This document shows positions 1-9,086 of a stretch of 64,000 nt of DNA, one piece after another. The position numbers and the translations under genes were made by a program. This DNA comes from Pseudomonas fluorescens (GTDB taxonomy: Bacteria; Pseudomonadota; Gammaproteobacteria; Pseudomonadales; Pseudomonadaceae), in contig NZ_CP148752.1 in NCBI RefSeq assembly GCF_040448305.1, positions 1,488,001 to 1,552,000 of the forward strand, written 5' to 3'. The notes under the pieces are model-generated. The model did no database searches. It was given only the letters and a program-made list of their open reading frames with translations, and was not told the DNA's origin. Numbering within the stretch: position 1 is the stretch's first letter; every line of letters begins with the position of its first letter.

Positions 1-316
1 TCACGGGTTGCAGGCCCGGGTCGAACGTGGGTAAGCCGGCGTGACACAGGTTGATGCTTTCCAGGATTTTCAGTACGTGGGGGTACATCGCGCGGGCCTT
101 GCAGGTGGGCTGCATGCCACCGGTACGGGTATTGATGAACAGTTCGTCCTCGAAACTGGTGCGCAGTTTTTTCAGGCAGTAACTTACGGTGGACTGGCTG
201 ACGCAAAGCGTCTCGGATACGTCGGTGACGCTGTTCTGCTCATACACGGCGACGAACACCATGAGGTCCTGCATGTCGAGTTTTCTAAGCGAATTACTGT
301 TCAGCATCCATTCCAT
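1..316 (-). CDS. LysR-type transcriptional regulator, N-terminal part (runs off the window edge)
   Basis: About 105 residues are visible on the minus strand. They hold a typical LysR winged helix-turn-helix: a KLDMQDLMVFVAVYEQ lead-in followed by the recognition-helix region VSQSTVSYCLKKLR, then the DELFINTRTGG wing. The effector domain lies outside the window. I chose the ATG at 316 because AAGGGA lies about 12 bases upstream; an in-frame ATG at 307 is also possible. The gene follows the exporter genes at 422-2537 on the same strand and may regulate them, but this is inferred only from position. Confidence 0.85.
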   Translation of the reverse strand, partial: MEWMLNSNSLRKLDMQDLMVFVAVYEQNSVTDVSETLCVSQSTVSYCLKKLRTSFEDELFINTRTGGMQPTCKARAMYPHVLKILESINLCHAGLPTFDPGLQPV

Positions 317-421
317 CTCGCTGCGTCCCTTGCGCTGACCGTGCGCATGGGTGGGTGAATGATCCTAGCGGAATGGGCGAGCAGGGAAAATGCCTTGCAG
401 GACGTTTCGCCCAGGACCCTG

Positions 422-1339
422 TCAGCCCTGGACCATCGCCGACACCGTGCGGCGGCTGGATATCAACAGCGCGAACATGCCGAGACCCACCAGCACCGCG
501 CCAGCCATTTCCAGCGGCAGCGGCATCTGGCGCCCCCATAGCCAGTGAAACAAGGTGATGAACAACGTACTCAGGTAGATGTAGGAAATCACCGAGGACG
601 GCGCGATCACGCCGATGGCCCGGTGCAGCAGCCAAAACGTCGCCAGGGTGGCGAACACGGCCAGGTACATCAGCCAATAGAAATCGTTGAGCGTCAGTAA
701 TGATGCCGAGCGCCAACCGCCACTCAATCCACAGAACACCAGCAGAAACAGCGCACCGAACAGCATGTTCCAGAACGTCATGGGCACCGGCCCGCGTCCC
801 TTGAGACTATCGGCTTTCAGGCGCTGGCTGAGGGGGGCGTAGAGCGCCATCGCCAGGCAGCCGATGCCATACACCGTCAATGCATAGGGCGATGGCAACT
901 CGCCGGGGCCAGTGCCTTTCATGATCAACAAAACCGCCCCGGCAGCGGCGAGCAGCATCGGCACAATCCGTTGTTTCAGACGGCTGTCAGGTGTCAGCAC
1001 GGCTTCGAAACCCAGGGTCATCAGCGGCACCAGCGTGAACATCGTCCCGGTGTTGACAGCCGAGGTGTAGCGCAATGCTTCGAACAGCGAACCGAAGTAC
1101 AGCGCCAGCAGCAGGCCGAGCACCGCGTGACCGAACAGCGCGCGGGCGGTCATGACGGCATCGCCTTTGAGCAGCAACCGCGGCAGAAAAACCAAGGCGC
1201 AAAACAGCAGGCGTAAACCGGTCAGCAGGATCGGGTCGATGGCCTGGCTGACTTGCGCCGCCGCGGAAAACGATGCGGCGATCAACAAGGCCCAAAGCAG
1301 CATGCTGGCGTGAGCGACGGCGAAACCGGTGGTTTTCAT
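422..1339 (-). CDS. EamA/DMT-family membrane transporter
   Basis: A 305-residue protein of about ten hydrophobic segments, in two EamA repeats (roughly residues 5-140 and 150-295). The RLLFCALVFLPRL stretch and the second-half VISYIYLSTLFITLFHW pattern fit the drug/metabolite transporter superfamily. It would sit in the inner membrane and move a small metabolite, probably outward; the substrate cannot be told from sequence. The ATG at 1339 has GGAG upstream. The MFS gene ends only 13 bp before it on the same strand, so the two are probably co-transcribed. Confidence 0.88.
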   Translation of the reverse strand: MKTTGFAVAHASMLLWALLIAASFSAAAQVSQAIDPILLTGLRLLFCALVFLPRLLLKGDAVMTARALFGHAVLGLLLALYFGSLFEALRYTSAVNTGTMFTLVPLMTLGFEAVLTPDSRLKQRIVPMLLAAAGAVLLIMKGTGPGELPSPYALTVYGIGCLAMALYAPLSQRLKADSLKGRGPVPMTFWNMLFGALFLLVFCGLSGGWRSASLLTLNDFYWLMYLAVFATLATFWLLHRAIGVIAPSSVISYIYLSTLFITLFHWLWGRQMPLPLEMAGAVLVGLGMFALLISSRRTVSAMVQG

Positions 1340-1352
1340 GGCAGGCTCCGGG

Positions 1353-2537
1353 TCAATGGATGTGTCGGCTGTAGTGCCTTGGGTTGAAGCGCAAAACCAT
1401 CAGCATCATCAGTGCCATGACTGCCGTCAGCGACCACCAGGCCCATTCAAAGCTGCCGAGCTGGTCGCGGATGATCCCCGCCAGCAGCGGCGACAGGCCG
1501 GCGATCAAGTAGCCGATGCCTTGCACGAATGCGGTCAGGCCACCGGCGCGCACCGGATTGTCCAGGTGGTCCAGCGATACGATCAGGCTCATCGGGAACA
1601 GGCCGCCAATGCCCAGCCCCAGCAGGCATGGCCACATCAGGCTCAAATGCTGCGGGCTCAGAATCAGTCCGCAGAAACCGGCGATGATCAGTGTCAGCAA
1701 TACCATCAGCACGACGCGGCGGTCGTGGCTGCGGTTGGCGATGACGGGCGTCAGCAGGCCCGACAGCACTTCCATGGCGGTCAGAAACCCGAGCAGCAAT
1801 CCGGCGTTCTGCTCGCTCCAGCCTTTTTCCACGTAGTACGGCGCCAGCCAGGCCAGAACACAGGTGTAGGACGCAGTGCCCAAGCCAAAGAAAATCGCGA
1901 GTAACCATGCGCGGGAATTGGCGAAGTACGAATTTTTGCTGGATGCCCTCGAATCCAGTGTAGGCATCCCCGCGCTATGGCTGCGCCAGAAAAGCAACGC
2001 CAGCACGGCGAGAACGGTCCAGATCGCCAGGCCCATACGCCAGCTTCCAGTACGCGCCATCACCAGCGGCGCAAAGGAAGCCCCCATGGCGGCACCGCCC
2101 ATGATCGATGTGACGTAGAGCCCCATGCACAGGGCAACGTGGTCGCTGAAGCGGGATTTGATCAGCGCTGGCATCAGGGCCTGGATCAGGGCGATCCCGA
2201 TACCTGCCAGTACTGCACTGAGGAGCAACTCCGCGGCTGAATCAAGGAACAACCGCGAAACCGTGGCCACGCCGATGATCAGCAACGAGAACACCACCGT
2301 GCGCTGATCGCCGAATCGCTGGCTGACGCGCAGGCCGAAAAACATCGCCAGTCCCATGGCCGTCACCGGCAACATTGTCAGCAGTGAAGCCTGGCTGAAG
2401 CTCAGTGCAATGTCGTCGCGAATCGCCGAGAGCAGAGGCCCGACAGCGGCCATGGAAGGGCGCAGGTTCAGGGCAACCAGGACAATGCTGAACATGAGCC
2501 AGAGGGCAGGGCGGGAAGTGGCTCGGGTGTTTTCCAT
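1353..2537 (-). CDS. MFS transporter, CynX/NimT (cyanate permease-like) type
   Basis: A 394-residue inner-membrane protein with about twelve transmembrane segments. The early NLRPSMAAVGPLL motif is typical of the CynX/NimT branch of the major facilitator superfamily, which includes cyanate and nitroimidazole transporters. The substrate here is unknown and no cyanase gene is adjacent. The start ATG has AAGGTCC upstream. It is the first gene of a minus-strand run (MFS, DMT, LysR) and diverges from the glutamine-synthetase-like gene, with 496 bp between the two starts. Confidence 0.85.
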   Translation of the reverse strand: MENTRATSRPALWLMFSIVLVALNLRPSMAAVGPLLSAIRDDIALSFSQASLLTMLPVTAMGLAMFFGLRVSQRFGDQRTVVFSLLIIGVATVSRLFLDSAAELLLSAVLAGIGIALIQALMPALIKSRFSDHVALCMGLYVTSIMGGAAMGASFAPLVMARTGSWRMGLAIWTVLAVLALLFWRSHSAGMPTLDSRASSKNSYFANSRAWLLAIFFGLGTASYTCVLAWLAPYYVEKGWSEQNAGLLLGFLTAMEVLSGLLTPVIANRSHDRRVVLMVLLTLIIAGFCGLILSPQHLSLMWPCLLGLGIGGLFPMSLIVSLDHLDNPVRAGGLTAFVQGIGYLIAGLSPLLAGIIRDQLGSFEWAWWSLTAVMALMMLMVLRFNPRHYSRHIH

Positions 2538-3033
2538 GATCGGACCTTGAACAGAAGGGTTCCGATTAGGCGCGCGAGGCCCGAAGGGGGCAAATCAGAA
2601 AGTCTGGGGTGGTATTTAGAAATCAAATACAGACCTTCTCCCACAGAAGGCATCACAAAACAGCCTAATGTTTAGCCAGACGACATCCAAGGTTCTTCAA
2701 ATCCTGATTTAACGACTTAAGCCATCGTGTGACGCTGCGGGTCATCTGTTTTCTGCGGTTCTCTGTATGGGCGGTTGGCCAGTCGCAATCCACTTCAAGG
2801 CATCCATCGACATTCGAGCGTCGAGCCTTGGTCGTCGATTCACGCCCACCACCACGCCAAACCTCTCTGCACTACCTTCTGAACTGGCTTTCTGGGCGCT
2901 GTGGCATTGCCGCCATGCGCGCCCGCCGGATTCCTGCTTTTTCCGCTGATTGTTCCTACATATTCCGCTCGATGGCGGGATTAAAGTGCGGGTGCTTTTG
3001 CGTACCCGTCTGACACGGAAAAAGAGAGTTCCC
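2538..3033. other. Divergent intergenic region with inverted repeat
   Basis: This stretch of 496 bp separates the MFS gene from the glutamine-synthetase-like gene. I see no convincing coding sequence. An inverted repeat GTATTT-7 nt-AAATAC lies at 2612-2630, 75-93 bases upstream of the MFS start, with a second arm pair GTCTG/CAGAC (2602-2606, 2630-2634) around it. It could be an operator. The plus-strand end carries the ribosome binding site GGAAAAAGAGAG for the next gene. Confidence 0.5.
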
Positions 3034-4416
3034 ATGAGTTGTGCCACGACCTCGTTTGCCACCCAGCAAGAAGCCCTGACCTTTCTGGAGCAGAACCCGG
3101 ATATTGAAATGTTCGAGCTGTTCATCCTCGACAACAACGGTGTGCCGCGGGGCAAGCTGCTGCATCGTGATGAGTTGTTGGCGGTGTATGAAAGCGGGCG
3201 GCCATTGCCGAGCACCATCCTCGGCCTGACCATCAACGGCGATGACGTGGAGAACTCCGGGCTGGTCTGGGATGTCGGTGATATCGACTGCCGCGCCTAC
3301 CCGATCAGCGGCAGCCTCACGCGTATGCCGTGGCGCCTGATTCCGACGGCGGCCGTACAGGTCAGCATGCACCCGACGGAGGGAATGCCCGCCACTATTG
3401 CCGATCCCCGTCATCTGCTGGCGAAAGTCATCGAAGGTTTGCAGGCTGACGGTTATTACCCGGTCATGGCGGCGGAATTGGAGTTCTACCTGCTGGACCA
3501 ACAACGCGACAGCAATGGCCGACCGCAACCGGCACGGGATGTCGATGGCGGGCGTCCGCGCGGCACCCAGGTCTACGGGTTGCGCGAGCTTGAGCAGATC
3601 GAACCATTCCTGGCCGATCTCTACAGCGCCTGCAAGCTCCAGGGGATTCCCGCGCGCACGGCCATTTCCGAATACGCGCCGGGGCAAGTGGAAATCACCC
3701 TCGAACACCGCACCGACGCGCTGCAGGCGATGGATGAAGCGGTGCGCTACAAGCGTCTGGTCAAGGGTGTGGCGCACAAACACGGCATGACAGCCTGCTT
3801 CATGGCCAAGCCTTTCGATGACCTGGCCGGCACCGGGATGCACATGCACGTGAGCCTGGCGGACAAGGACGGCAACAACCTCTTCGCCAGCGAAGCCCCG
3901 GATGGAACGCCACTGCTCAAGCAGGCCGTCGCCGGCATGCTCAGTACCTTGCTCGATTCGCTGTTGCTGTTCTGCCCCAACGCCAACTCCTACCGGCGAT
4001 TCCAGGCCAACAGCTACGCGCCCCTGGCGGCCACCTGGGGCGTGGACAATCGCACCGTGAGCCTGCGCGTACCTGGCGGGCCGGCGTATTCCCGGCACAT
4101 CGAACACAGAATCTGTGGCGCAGATGCCAACCCCTATCTGGCGGCTGCGGCGATTTTGGCCGGTATTCATCGCGGTATCCGCGAACAACTCGATCCCGGT
4201 GCGCCGGTGGAAGGCAATGGCTACGCCCAGGCTGCGAAACTGTTGCCGACCGACTGGCTGACCACTTTGCGATCGCTGGAAGGTTCGAGTTGGGCCAGGG
4301 AAGCCTTCGGCGGCGAATTCCTCGGCGTCTACCTGGCGGTGAAACGCGCTGAATATCGTCAATTCATGGGGGAGGTCGGTGAACAGGACTGGCGCTGGTA
4401 TTTGCACCAGGCTTGA
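3034..4416 (+). CDS. Glutamine synthetase family protein (gamma-glutamylpolyamine synthetase-like)
   Basis: A 460-residue member of the class I glutamine synthetase fold: N-terminal beta-grasp domain (about 15-110), then the catalytic domain with GTGMHMHVSL, the ATP/substrate segment NSYRRFQANSYAP, NRTVSLRVPG and HRICGADANPYL. The length and IFDLFI-like N terminus fit PuuA/Spu-type enzymes, which join glutamate to putrescine or other amines using ATP, better than true GlnA. The open frame extends upstream, but ATG 3034 has a strong GAGAG box and gives the family N terminus. No other polyamine gene is adjacent, so the amine substrate is unknown. It is followed by an intrinsic terminator. Confidence 0.85.
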   Translation: MSCATTSFATQQEALTFLEQNPDIEMFELFILDNNGVPRGKLLHRDELLAVYESGRPLPSTILGLTINGDDVENSGLVWDVGDIDCRAYPISGSLTRMPWRLIPTAAVQVSMHPTEGMPATIADPRHLLAKVIEGLQADGYYPVMAAELEFYLLDQQRDSNGRPQPARDVDGGRPRGTQVYGLRELEQIEPFLADLYSACKLQGIPARTAISEYAPGQVEITLEHRTDALQAMDEAVRYKRLVKGVAHKHGMTACFMAKPFDDLAGTGMHMHVSLADKDGNNLFASEAPDGTPLLKQAVAGMLSTLLDSLLLFCPNANSYRRFQANSYAPLAATWGVDNRTVSLRVPGGPAYSRHIEHRICGADANPYLAAAAILAGIHRGIREQLDPGAPVEGNGYAQAAKLLPTDWLTTLRSLEGSSWAREAFGGEFLGVYLAVKRAEYRQFMGEVGEQDWRWYLHQA

Positions 4417-4475
4417 GTCGAATCTGAATCGGGGCTGAACCATTCTCAAATAGTCTGAAAGTGTCAGGCGGACTT

Positions 4476-4506
4476 AATAAGCCAACTAATTGTTGGCTTA
4501 TTTTTC
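4476..4506 (+). terminator. Intrinsic terminator after the glutamine-synthetase-like gene
   Basis: Perfect 11-bp stem AATAAGCCAAC / GTTGGCTTATT with a 5-nt loop (TAATT), followed by a T run. It lies 60 bp after the stop codon and before the eptA leader, so it should separate the two transcripts. Confidence 0.8.
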
Positions 4507-4546
4507 ACAAAAAATTGATTGTTGGCTGCCTAAAATTACAGCTGTC

Positions 4547-4575
4547 TCGGTAAATGAAATTTTCACATTTGCCGA
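4547..4575 (+). promoter_or_regulatory. Hairpin in the eptA leader
   Basis: TCGGTAAATG and CATTTGCCGA can pair (one G-U) across a 9-nt loop, 31 bases upstream of the eptA start. It may affect translation or mark a regulator site. No known regulator box was recognised with confidence. Confidence 0.35.
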
Positions 4576-4606
4576 AGATACTTATTTTCAGGATCCGCCA
4601 AATATC

Positions 4607-6256
4607 ATGCTTAAGATTAAAGCTGTGCGCCCTGAATGGGTGACACTGATTGCCAGCACGTTTTTGTTAGTTGGCTTCAATTACGTACTTTGGCAACACC
4701 TGTTCGAAATCACCGCATCCGATGGCAAAGGCATCGTCATGCGCGTGGCCTTCGGAGCGATGATCTTCGCGGCCTTCAACATTGTGCTGACCCTGCTGGC
4801 ATTCCGGCCGGTGCTCAAACCGATCCTGACCCTGCTGTTCATGACCAGCGCGGGGGTGGCGTATTTCATGAGCCAGTATGGTGTTCTGATCGACACCGGC
4901 ATGTTGCGTAACTTCGCTGAAACCAATGCCACGGAAGTGCGTGACTTACTGTCGCTCAAGTTGTTTGTGTATATTTTTCTGCTCGGCGTTTTGCCGTCCT
5001 GGCTGTTGTGGAAGACGCCGATTAATTATCGTCGTTGGCACCGTGAACTACTCAGTAAAGTTCTGGTGGTTTTTGCCTCGGCAGCAGTCATTGGTGGTGT
5101 TGCACTGGTTAACTATCAAGGACTGTCTTCGCTGTTTCGCAATCACCACGAGTTACGCCTGATGGTGGTGCCAAGCAACTACATTGGTGCCTCGGCTGGC
5201 TTCTTGCGCGAGCAGGTTGCGTCTGCACATCAGCCTTTTGTGAAGCTCGGTGAAGATGCCCGGCGCAATCCGGCCTGGCAAACTCACGGGCGCAAATCCC
5301 TGACGGTTCTTGTCGTGGGTGAAAGTGCCCGGGCGGAGAACTTCGGCATCCTTGGCTATAGCCGCGACACCACTCCGACACTGAGTAAGGAAGATGGCCT
5401 GATCGCATTCACCGATGTGCATTCCTGCGGTACTGAGACCGCCGTATCGGTGCCTTGCATGTTCTCCAATATGGGACGCAAGGACTACAACGCCAGCAAG
5501 GCAAAGAACGAAGAAGGCCTGCTGGACGTGCTCAAGCATGCGGGTATCGACGTGATCTGGCGTGACAACCAGTCAGGCTGCAAAGGTACGTGCGATCGCG
5601 TCACCGTTGACGACGTCAGCAATCTGAAGGACCCGGCGCTGTGCGCCAACAGCGAATGCCGCGACGAAATCCTGCTGCAAGGGCTACAGCATTTCATCGA
5701 TACCCTGGACAAGGACACGGTATTGGTATTGCACCAGATGGGCAGCCACGGTCCGGAGTACTTCAAGCGTTATCCGAAAGAGTTCGAGCGCTTCACCCCG
5801 GTTTGCGAGAGTAATGCCCTGAACAATTGCAGTCGCGAAAGTATCGTCAATGGCTACGACAACACCTTGGTCTATACCGACCATGTGCTGTCGACCTTGA
5901 TCGATCTGCTGCGCAGCAACCAGGACAAAGTGGATACCGCGATGCTGTATCTGTCGGACCACGGCGAGTCCCTGGGTGAATACAACTTGTTCCTCCACGG
6001 CACGCCTTACATGCTGGCACCGGAGCAGCAAAAGCATGTCGCCATGTTTGCCTGGTTCTCCGACAGCTATAAAAAGTCGTTTGCGGTAGACACCCACTGC
6101 CTGCAACAGAGCCGTGAAAAGCCCCTGAGCCAGGACAACCTGTTCCATTCGATGCTTGGGCTGCTGGAGGTCAACAGCAAGGTCTACAACCAGGATCTGG
6201 ACATGTTTGCCGGATGTCGTGGTCCAGTGACCGACGGCGTGTTGGCCAAGGGTTGA
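4607..6256 (+). CDS. eptA: Lipid A phosphoethanolamine transferase
   Basis: A 549-residue inner-membrane enzyme that moves phosphoethanolamine from phosphatidylethanolamine to lipid A phosphate, lowering surface charge and giving polymyxin resistance in known relatives. Five N-terminal membrane segments (about 1-190) precede a periplasmic sulfatase-fold domain. Visible active-site pieces: GESARAENFG (E239), nucleophile T278 in GTETAVSVPCMFS, the disulfide-rich loop SGCKGTCDR, and SDHGESLGE (D451, H452). An upstream open frame exists, but ATG 4607 gives the standard family length and N terminus. It is monocistronic, with a terminator before it. In Pseudomonas such genes are often under two-component control; none is encoded nearby. 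Confidence 0.95.
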   Translation: MLKIKAVRPEWVTLIASTFLLVGFNYVLWQHLFEITASDGKGIVMRVAFGAMIFAAFNIVLTLLAFRPVLKPILTLLFMTSAGVAYFMSQYGVLIDTGMLRNFAETNATEVRDLLSLKLFVYIFLLGVLPSWLLWKTPINYRRWHRELLSKVLVVFASAAVIGGVALVNYQGLSSLFRNHHELRLMVVPSNYIGASAGFLREQVASAHQPFVKLGEDARRNPAWQTHGRKSLTVLVVGESARAENFGILGYSRDTTPTLSKEDGLIAFTDVHSCGTETAVSVPCMFSNMGRKDYNASKAKNEEGLLDVLKHAGIDVIWRDNQSGCKGTCDRVTVDDVSNLKDPALCANSECRDEILLQGLQHFIDTLDKDTVLVLHQMGSHGPEYFKRYPKEFERFTPVCESNALNNCSRESIVNGYDNTLVYTDHVLSTLIDLLRSNQDKVDTAMLYLSDHGESLGEYNLFLHGTPYMLAPEQQKHVAMFAWFSDSYKKSFAVDTHCLQQSREKPLSQDNLFHSMLGLLEVNSKVYNQDLDMFAGCRGPVTDGVLAKG

Positions 6257-6488
6257 TTGCCTCTGACTCTGTTTCACGCAACGACCGCCGACCTGGCTTT
6301 TGGCCGGTGTTGGCCGGGCACGGTGATTCTCGCGACGGTTCCAGATGCTGGGTAAGACCAGCTAGCTCGGCTTTGTAGGACTATTCTTTATGTCACGCAG
6401 TAATTTTCGCTAACGCTCTTGTTCAGTGGATGCGCGGAAATCGCCGGGGGCGATATATACTGCGCGCCATTCTTCAAGGGAGAGCCGT

Positions 6489-7622
6489 GTGGCCATCGAT
6501 ATTCACTGGATTCGCGACAACGATAGCCTCGGACGGTTGTGCGCCGAGTGGCAACAGTTGCCATTCGTTGCCCTCGACACCGAATTCATGCGGGTCGACA
6601 CCTTCTACCCGATCGCCGGCCTGCTGCAGATCGGTGATGGCGTTCGCGCCTATCTGATCGACCCGCTGACCATCGACAACTGGCAGCCATTGGCCGCGTT
6701 GCTGGAAAACCCGGCGGTGCTCAAGGTTGTCCACGCGTGCAGCGAAGACCTCGAAGTCCTGCTACGCCTGACCGGCAGCCTGCCGACGCCACTGTTCGAT
6801 ACGCAGTTGGCTGCCGCTTACCTGAACCTCGGTTTTTCCATGGGCTATTCGCGGCTGGTGCAGGAAGTGCTCGGCATCGACCTGCCCAAGGGTGAAACCC
6901 GTTCCGACTGGCTGCAACGTCCGCTTTCCGAAACCCAGATCAGCTATGCCGCCGAAGACGCCGTGCATTTGGCTGAAGTCTTCGTAAAGCTGCGTCCAAA
7001 GCTGTCTGACGAGAAATACACCTGGGTCCTGGAAGACGGCGCCGAACTGGTGGCCAACCTGCGCCGCGAGATCGACCCGTACGAGGTCTATCGCGATGCC
7101 AAGCTGGCCTGGAAGTTGTCCCGCGCTCAACTCGCCGTTTTGCGTGAGCTCTGCGCCTGGCGCGAAAAGGAAGCCCGGGTCCGCGACCTGCCGCGCAACC
7201 GGATTATCCGCGAGCATTCGTTGTGGCCGCTGGCGCGTACGCAACCGGATAACCTCGGTGCCCTGGCGAAAATCGAAGACATGCACCCGCGTACCGTGCG
7301 TCAGGACGGCGAGTTTCTGCTTGATCTGATCAAGCGCTCTGGCAGTGTGTCGCCTGATCAATGGCCGCCAGCCGTGCCGGAGCCGTTGCCGGTGGATGCC
7401 GCTGCGCTGCTCAAACAAATGAAGGCCATAGGCCAGGCCGAAGCCGAGCGCCTGAATATCGCGCCGGAACTGATGCTGCGCAAGAAAACCCTGGAAGCGC
7501 TGCTCAAGAGCGGCTTCCCCAATGGTCCCTACCAATTGCCTGATTCGCTGCGTGGCTGGCGCCGCGAATTGATGGGCCAGGCGCTGCTCGACAGCCTGGC
7601 CACCGCCGGAGAACAGCCTTGA
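6489..7622 (+). CDS. rnd: Ribonuclease D
   Basis: A 377-residue 3'-5' exoribonuclease for tRNA and structured RNA 3' ends. The DEDD nuclease domain shows LDTEF (D30, E32), VVHACSEDLEVL, FDTQLAAAYLNLG and YAAEDAVHL, followed by an HRDC domain (about 210-290) and a C-terminal HRDC-like region. I chose GTG 6489 (residues MAIDIHWIRDND) because AAGGGAG lies just upstream and the family begins there. The stop overlaps the ycgL start (TTGA), so the two are translationally coupled. Confidence 0.95.
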   Translation: MAIDIHWIRDNDSLGRLCAEWQQLPFVALDTEFMRVDTFYPIAGLLQIGDGVRAYLIDPLTIDNWQPLAALLENPAVLKVVHACSEDLEVLLRLTGSLPTPLFDTQLAAAYLNLGFSMGYSRLVQEVLGIDLPKGETRSDWLQRPLSETQISYAAEDAVHLAEVFVKLRPKLSDEKYTWVLEDGAELVANLRREIDPYEVYRDAKLAWKLSRAQLAVLRELCAWREKEARVRDLPRNRIIREHSLWPLARTQPDNLGALAKIEDMHPRTVRQDGEFLLDLIKRSGSVSPDQWPPAVPEPLPVDAAALLKQMKAIGQAEAERLNIAPELMLRKKTLEALLKSGFPNGPYQLPDSLRGWRRELMGQALLDSLATAGEQP

Positions 7623-7912
7623 AACGTATTTGTTCCATCTACCGCAGCTCGAAGCGAAACGAAATGTACCTGTATGTGCTCAAGAGCGATGCTCTGGAAC
7701 GCGTGCCGGAACCCCTGATGGCAGCCTTCGGCAAGGCCATCCACGCGTTCGACCTGGTGCTGAGCCCCGAGCGCAAACTGTCGCGTGAGGACATCACGGT
7801 CGTGCTGGAAAATCTCGAAAAACAGGGTTATCACCTGCAAATGCCACCTGCTGAAGACGAGTACATCGAGCACTTGCCGGAAGAGTTGTTGCGTCGCAAC
7901 GATCCGATGTGA
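7619..7912 (+). CDS. ycgL: YcgL family protein
   Basis: A 97-residue conserved gammaproteobacterial protein that follows rnd in pseudomonads. It contains the family signatures KRICSIYRS, EMYLYV, VLENLEKQGYHLQMPP and EYIEHLPEELL. The start is a TTG (or the next codon region) overlapping the rnd stop, giving the usual length. Its biochemical role is not established. Confidence 0.93.
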   Translation: MKRICSIYRSSKRNEMYLYVLKSDALERVPEPLMAAFGKAIHAFDLVLSPERKLSREDITVVLENLEKQGYHLQMPPAEDEYIEHLPEELLRRNDPM

Positions 7913-7975
7913 GCGCCAGACAGGCTCTGTTCAGAGTGGTTATGAAACACTGATTGATTTTAGCGATGGCAGCAT

Positions 7976-7996
7976 CGACGGAGCACTGCTCCGTCG
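7976..7996. promoter_or_regulatory. Perfect 21-bp palindrome upstream of the hydroxyacid dehydrogenase gene
   Basis: CGACGGAGCA-C-TGCTCCGTCG is a perfect dyad, 35 bases before the ATG at 8032. It lacks a T run, so an operator or an attenuating RNA hairpin fits better than a terminator. Confidence 0.5.
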
Positions 7997-8031
7997 GCGG
8001 CCGTCTGCACCGTTTTTGAAAGGTTTGAAGC

Positions 8032-8964
8032 ATGCGCGTCCTGATTGCTGAACACGACCACCCGGTGTACGTCCAACTGTTGCGCGAGGCGGCACCGGAC
8101 CTGGAGGTGCTGACCAGCGGTGATTCCGCCGAACTGGCCAGCCAGGCCGCCGATTGCCCGGTGTGGCTCGGCCAGCCTGATTTGCTGGCGACCCTGCTAC
8201 GCCAGGGCCATCAACCGCAATGGCTGCAATCGACCTGGGCCGGCATCACGCCGCTGCTGGCCGATGGCTTGCCGCGGCACTATCGGCTGACCCGTGCAGT
8301 CGGAATCTTCGGCCAGGTCATGGCCGAGTACGTGCTCACGTACATGCTCGGTCACGAACGTGAAGTGCTGGCGCGACTGGTCAGCCAGGTCGAGCGCAAG
8401 TGGGACAGTCGCCATGGCCAGAGCCTGGCGGGGCGCAAGGTGTTGATCGTCGGCACCGGTGATATCGGCCAAAGTGTCGCGCAGTTCCTCGTACCGTTCG
8501 GCGTCGAGTTGTATGGCGTTGCCAGCAGCGCGCGGGAGCAGGCACCGTTTATCGAAGTCGGTTCACTGGCGGATCTGCCGCGGCTGGTCGGTGAAGTCGA
8601 TTACGTGGTCAACCTGCTGCCGAACACGCCGGAAACCCACGATATCTACGACGCTGCGCTGTTCAAGCAATTCAAGCCGACCGGGTTGTTCATCAACGCC
8701 GGGCGCGGTGTGGCGGTGGTCGATGCGGATCTGGTGGATGCCTTGAAGGAAGGCCATCTGGCTGGCGCAGTAATCGACGTGTGCCGTCAGGAACCCCTGC
8801 CCCAGCGTCATCCGTTCTGGACGGCCTGGGGCTTACTGCTGACCGGTCACAGCTCGGCACCGACTTCGCCTTCGATGATGGTGAAGCTGTTTGTCGAGAA
8901 CCTGCGGGCGTATCAGGCGGGAGAGGCGTTGCGCGGGGAAGTGGATTTCGATCGCGGTTACTGA
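8032..8964 (+). CDS. D-2-hydroxyacid dehydrogenase (NAD(P)-dependent, glyoxylate/hydroxypyruvate reductase-like)
   Basis: A 310-residue cytosolic oxidoreductase that should interconvert a 2-hydroxy acid and a 2-oxo acid. The Rossmann motif VGTGDIGQSVAQFL lies near residues 140-153. Downstream are NLLPNTPETHDIYD, LFINAGRGVAVVD, the catalytic Glu in CRQEPLP and the His in LLTGHSSAP. The natural substrate is not readable from sequence. It stands between ycgL and a REP pair on the plus strand; the palindrome at 7976 may control it. Confidence 0.88.
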   Translation: MRVLIAEHDHPVYVQLLREAAPDLEVLTSGDSAELASQAADCPVWLGQPDLLATLLRQGHQPQWLQSTWAGITPLLADGLPRHYRLTRAVGIFGQVMAEYVLTYMLGHEREVLARLVSQVERKWDSRHGQSLAGRKVLIVGTGDIGQSVAQFLVPFGVELYGVASSAREQAPFIEVGSLADLPRLVGEVDYVVNLLPNTPETHDIYDAALFKQFKPTGLFINAGRGVAVVDADLVDALKEGHLAGAVIDVCRQEPLPQRHPFWTAWGLLLTGHSSAPTSPSMMVKLFVENLRAYQAGEALRGEVDFDRGY

Positions 8965-8980
8965 AATCACCACTGCTCAA

Positions 8981-9069
8981 TGTGGGAGCGAGCCTGCTCG
9001 CGATAGCGGTGTGTCATTCGCATTAACGTTGACTGACACGGCCTCATCGCGAGCAGGCTCGCTCCCACA
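8981..9069. repeat. REPIN (inverted REP pair)
   Basis: GTGGGAGCGAGCCTGCTCGCGATAG, about 40 bases of spacer, then ATCGCGAGCAGGCTCGCTCCCACA in reverse. This is the common Pseudomonas REP doublet, lying between convergent genes. Confidence 0.9.
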
Positions 9070-9086
9070 GGGTTTTACGGTGGGGC

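Noticed and set aside
2742..3236. Minus-strand frame in the gap before the glutamine-synthetase-like gene
   Set aside because: It runs into the antisense of a clear gene, with no ribosome site and low-complexity composition.
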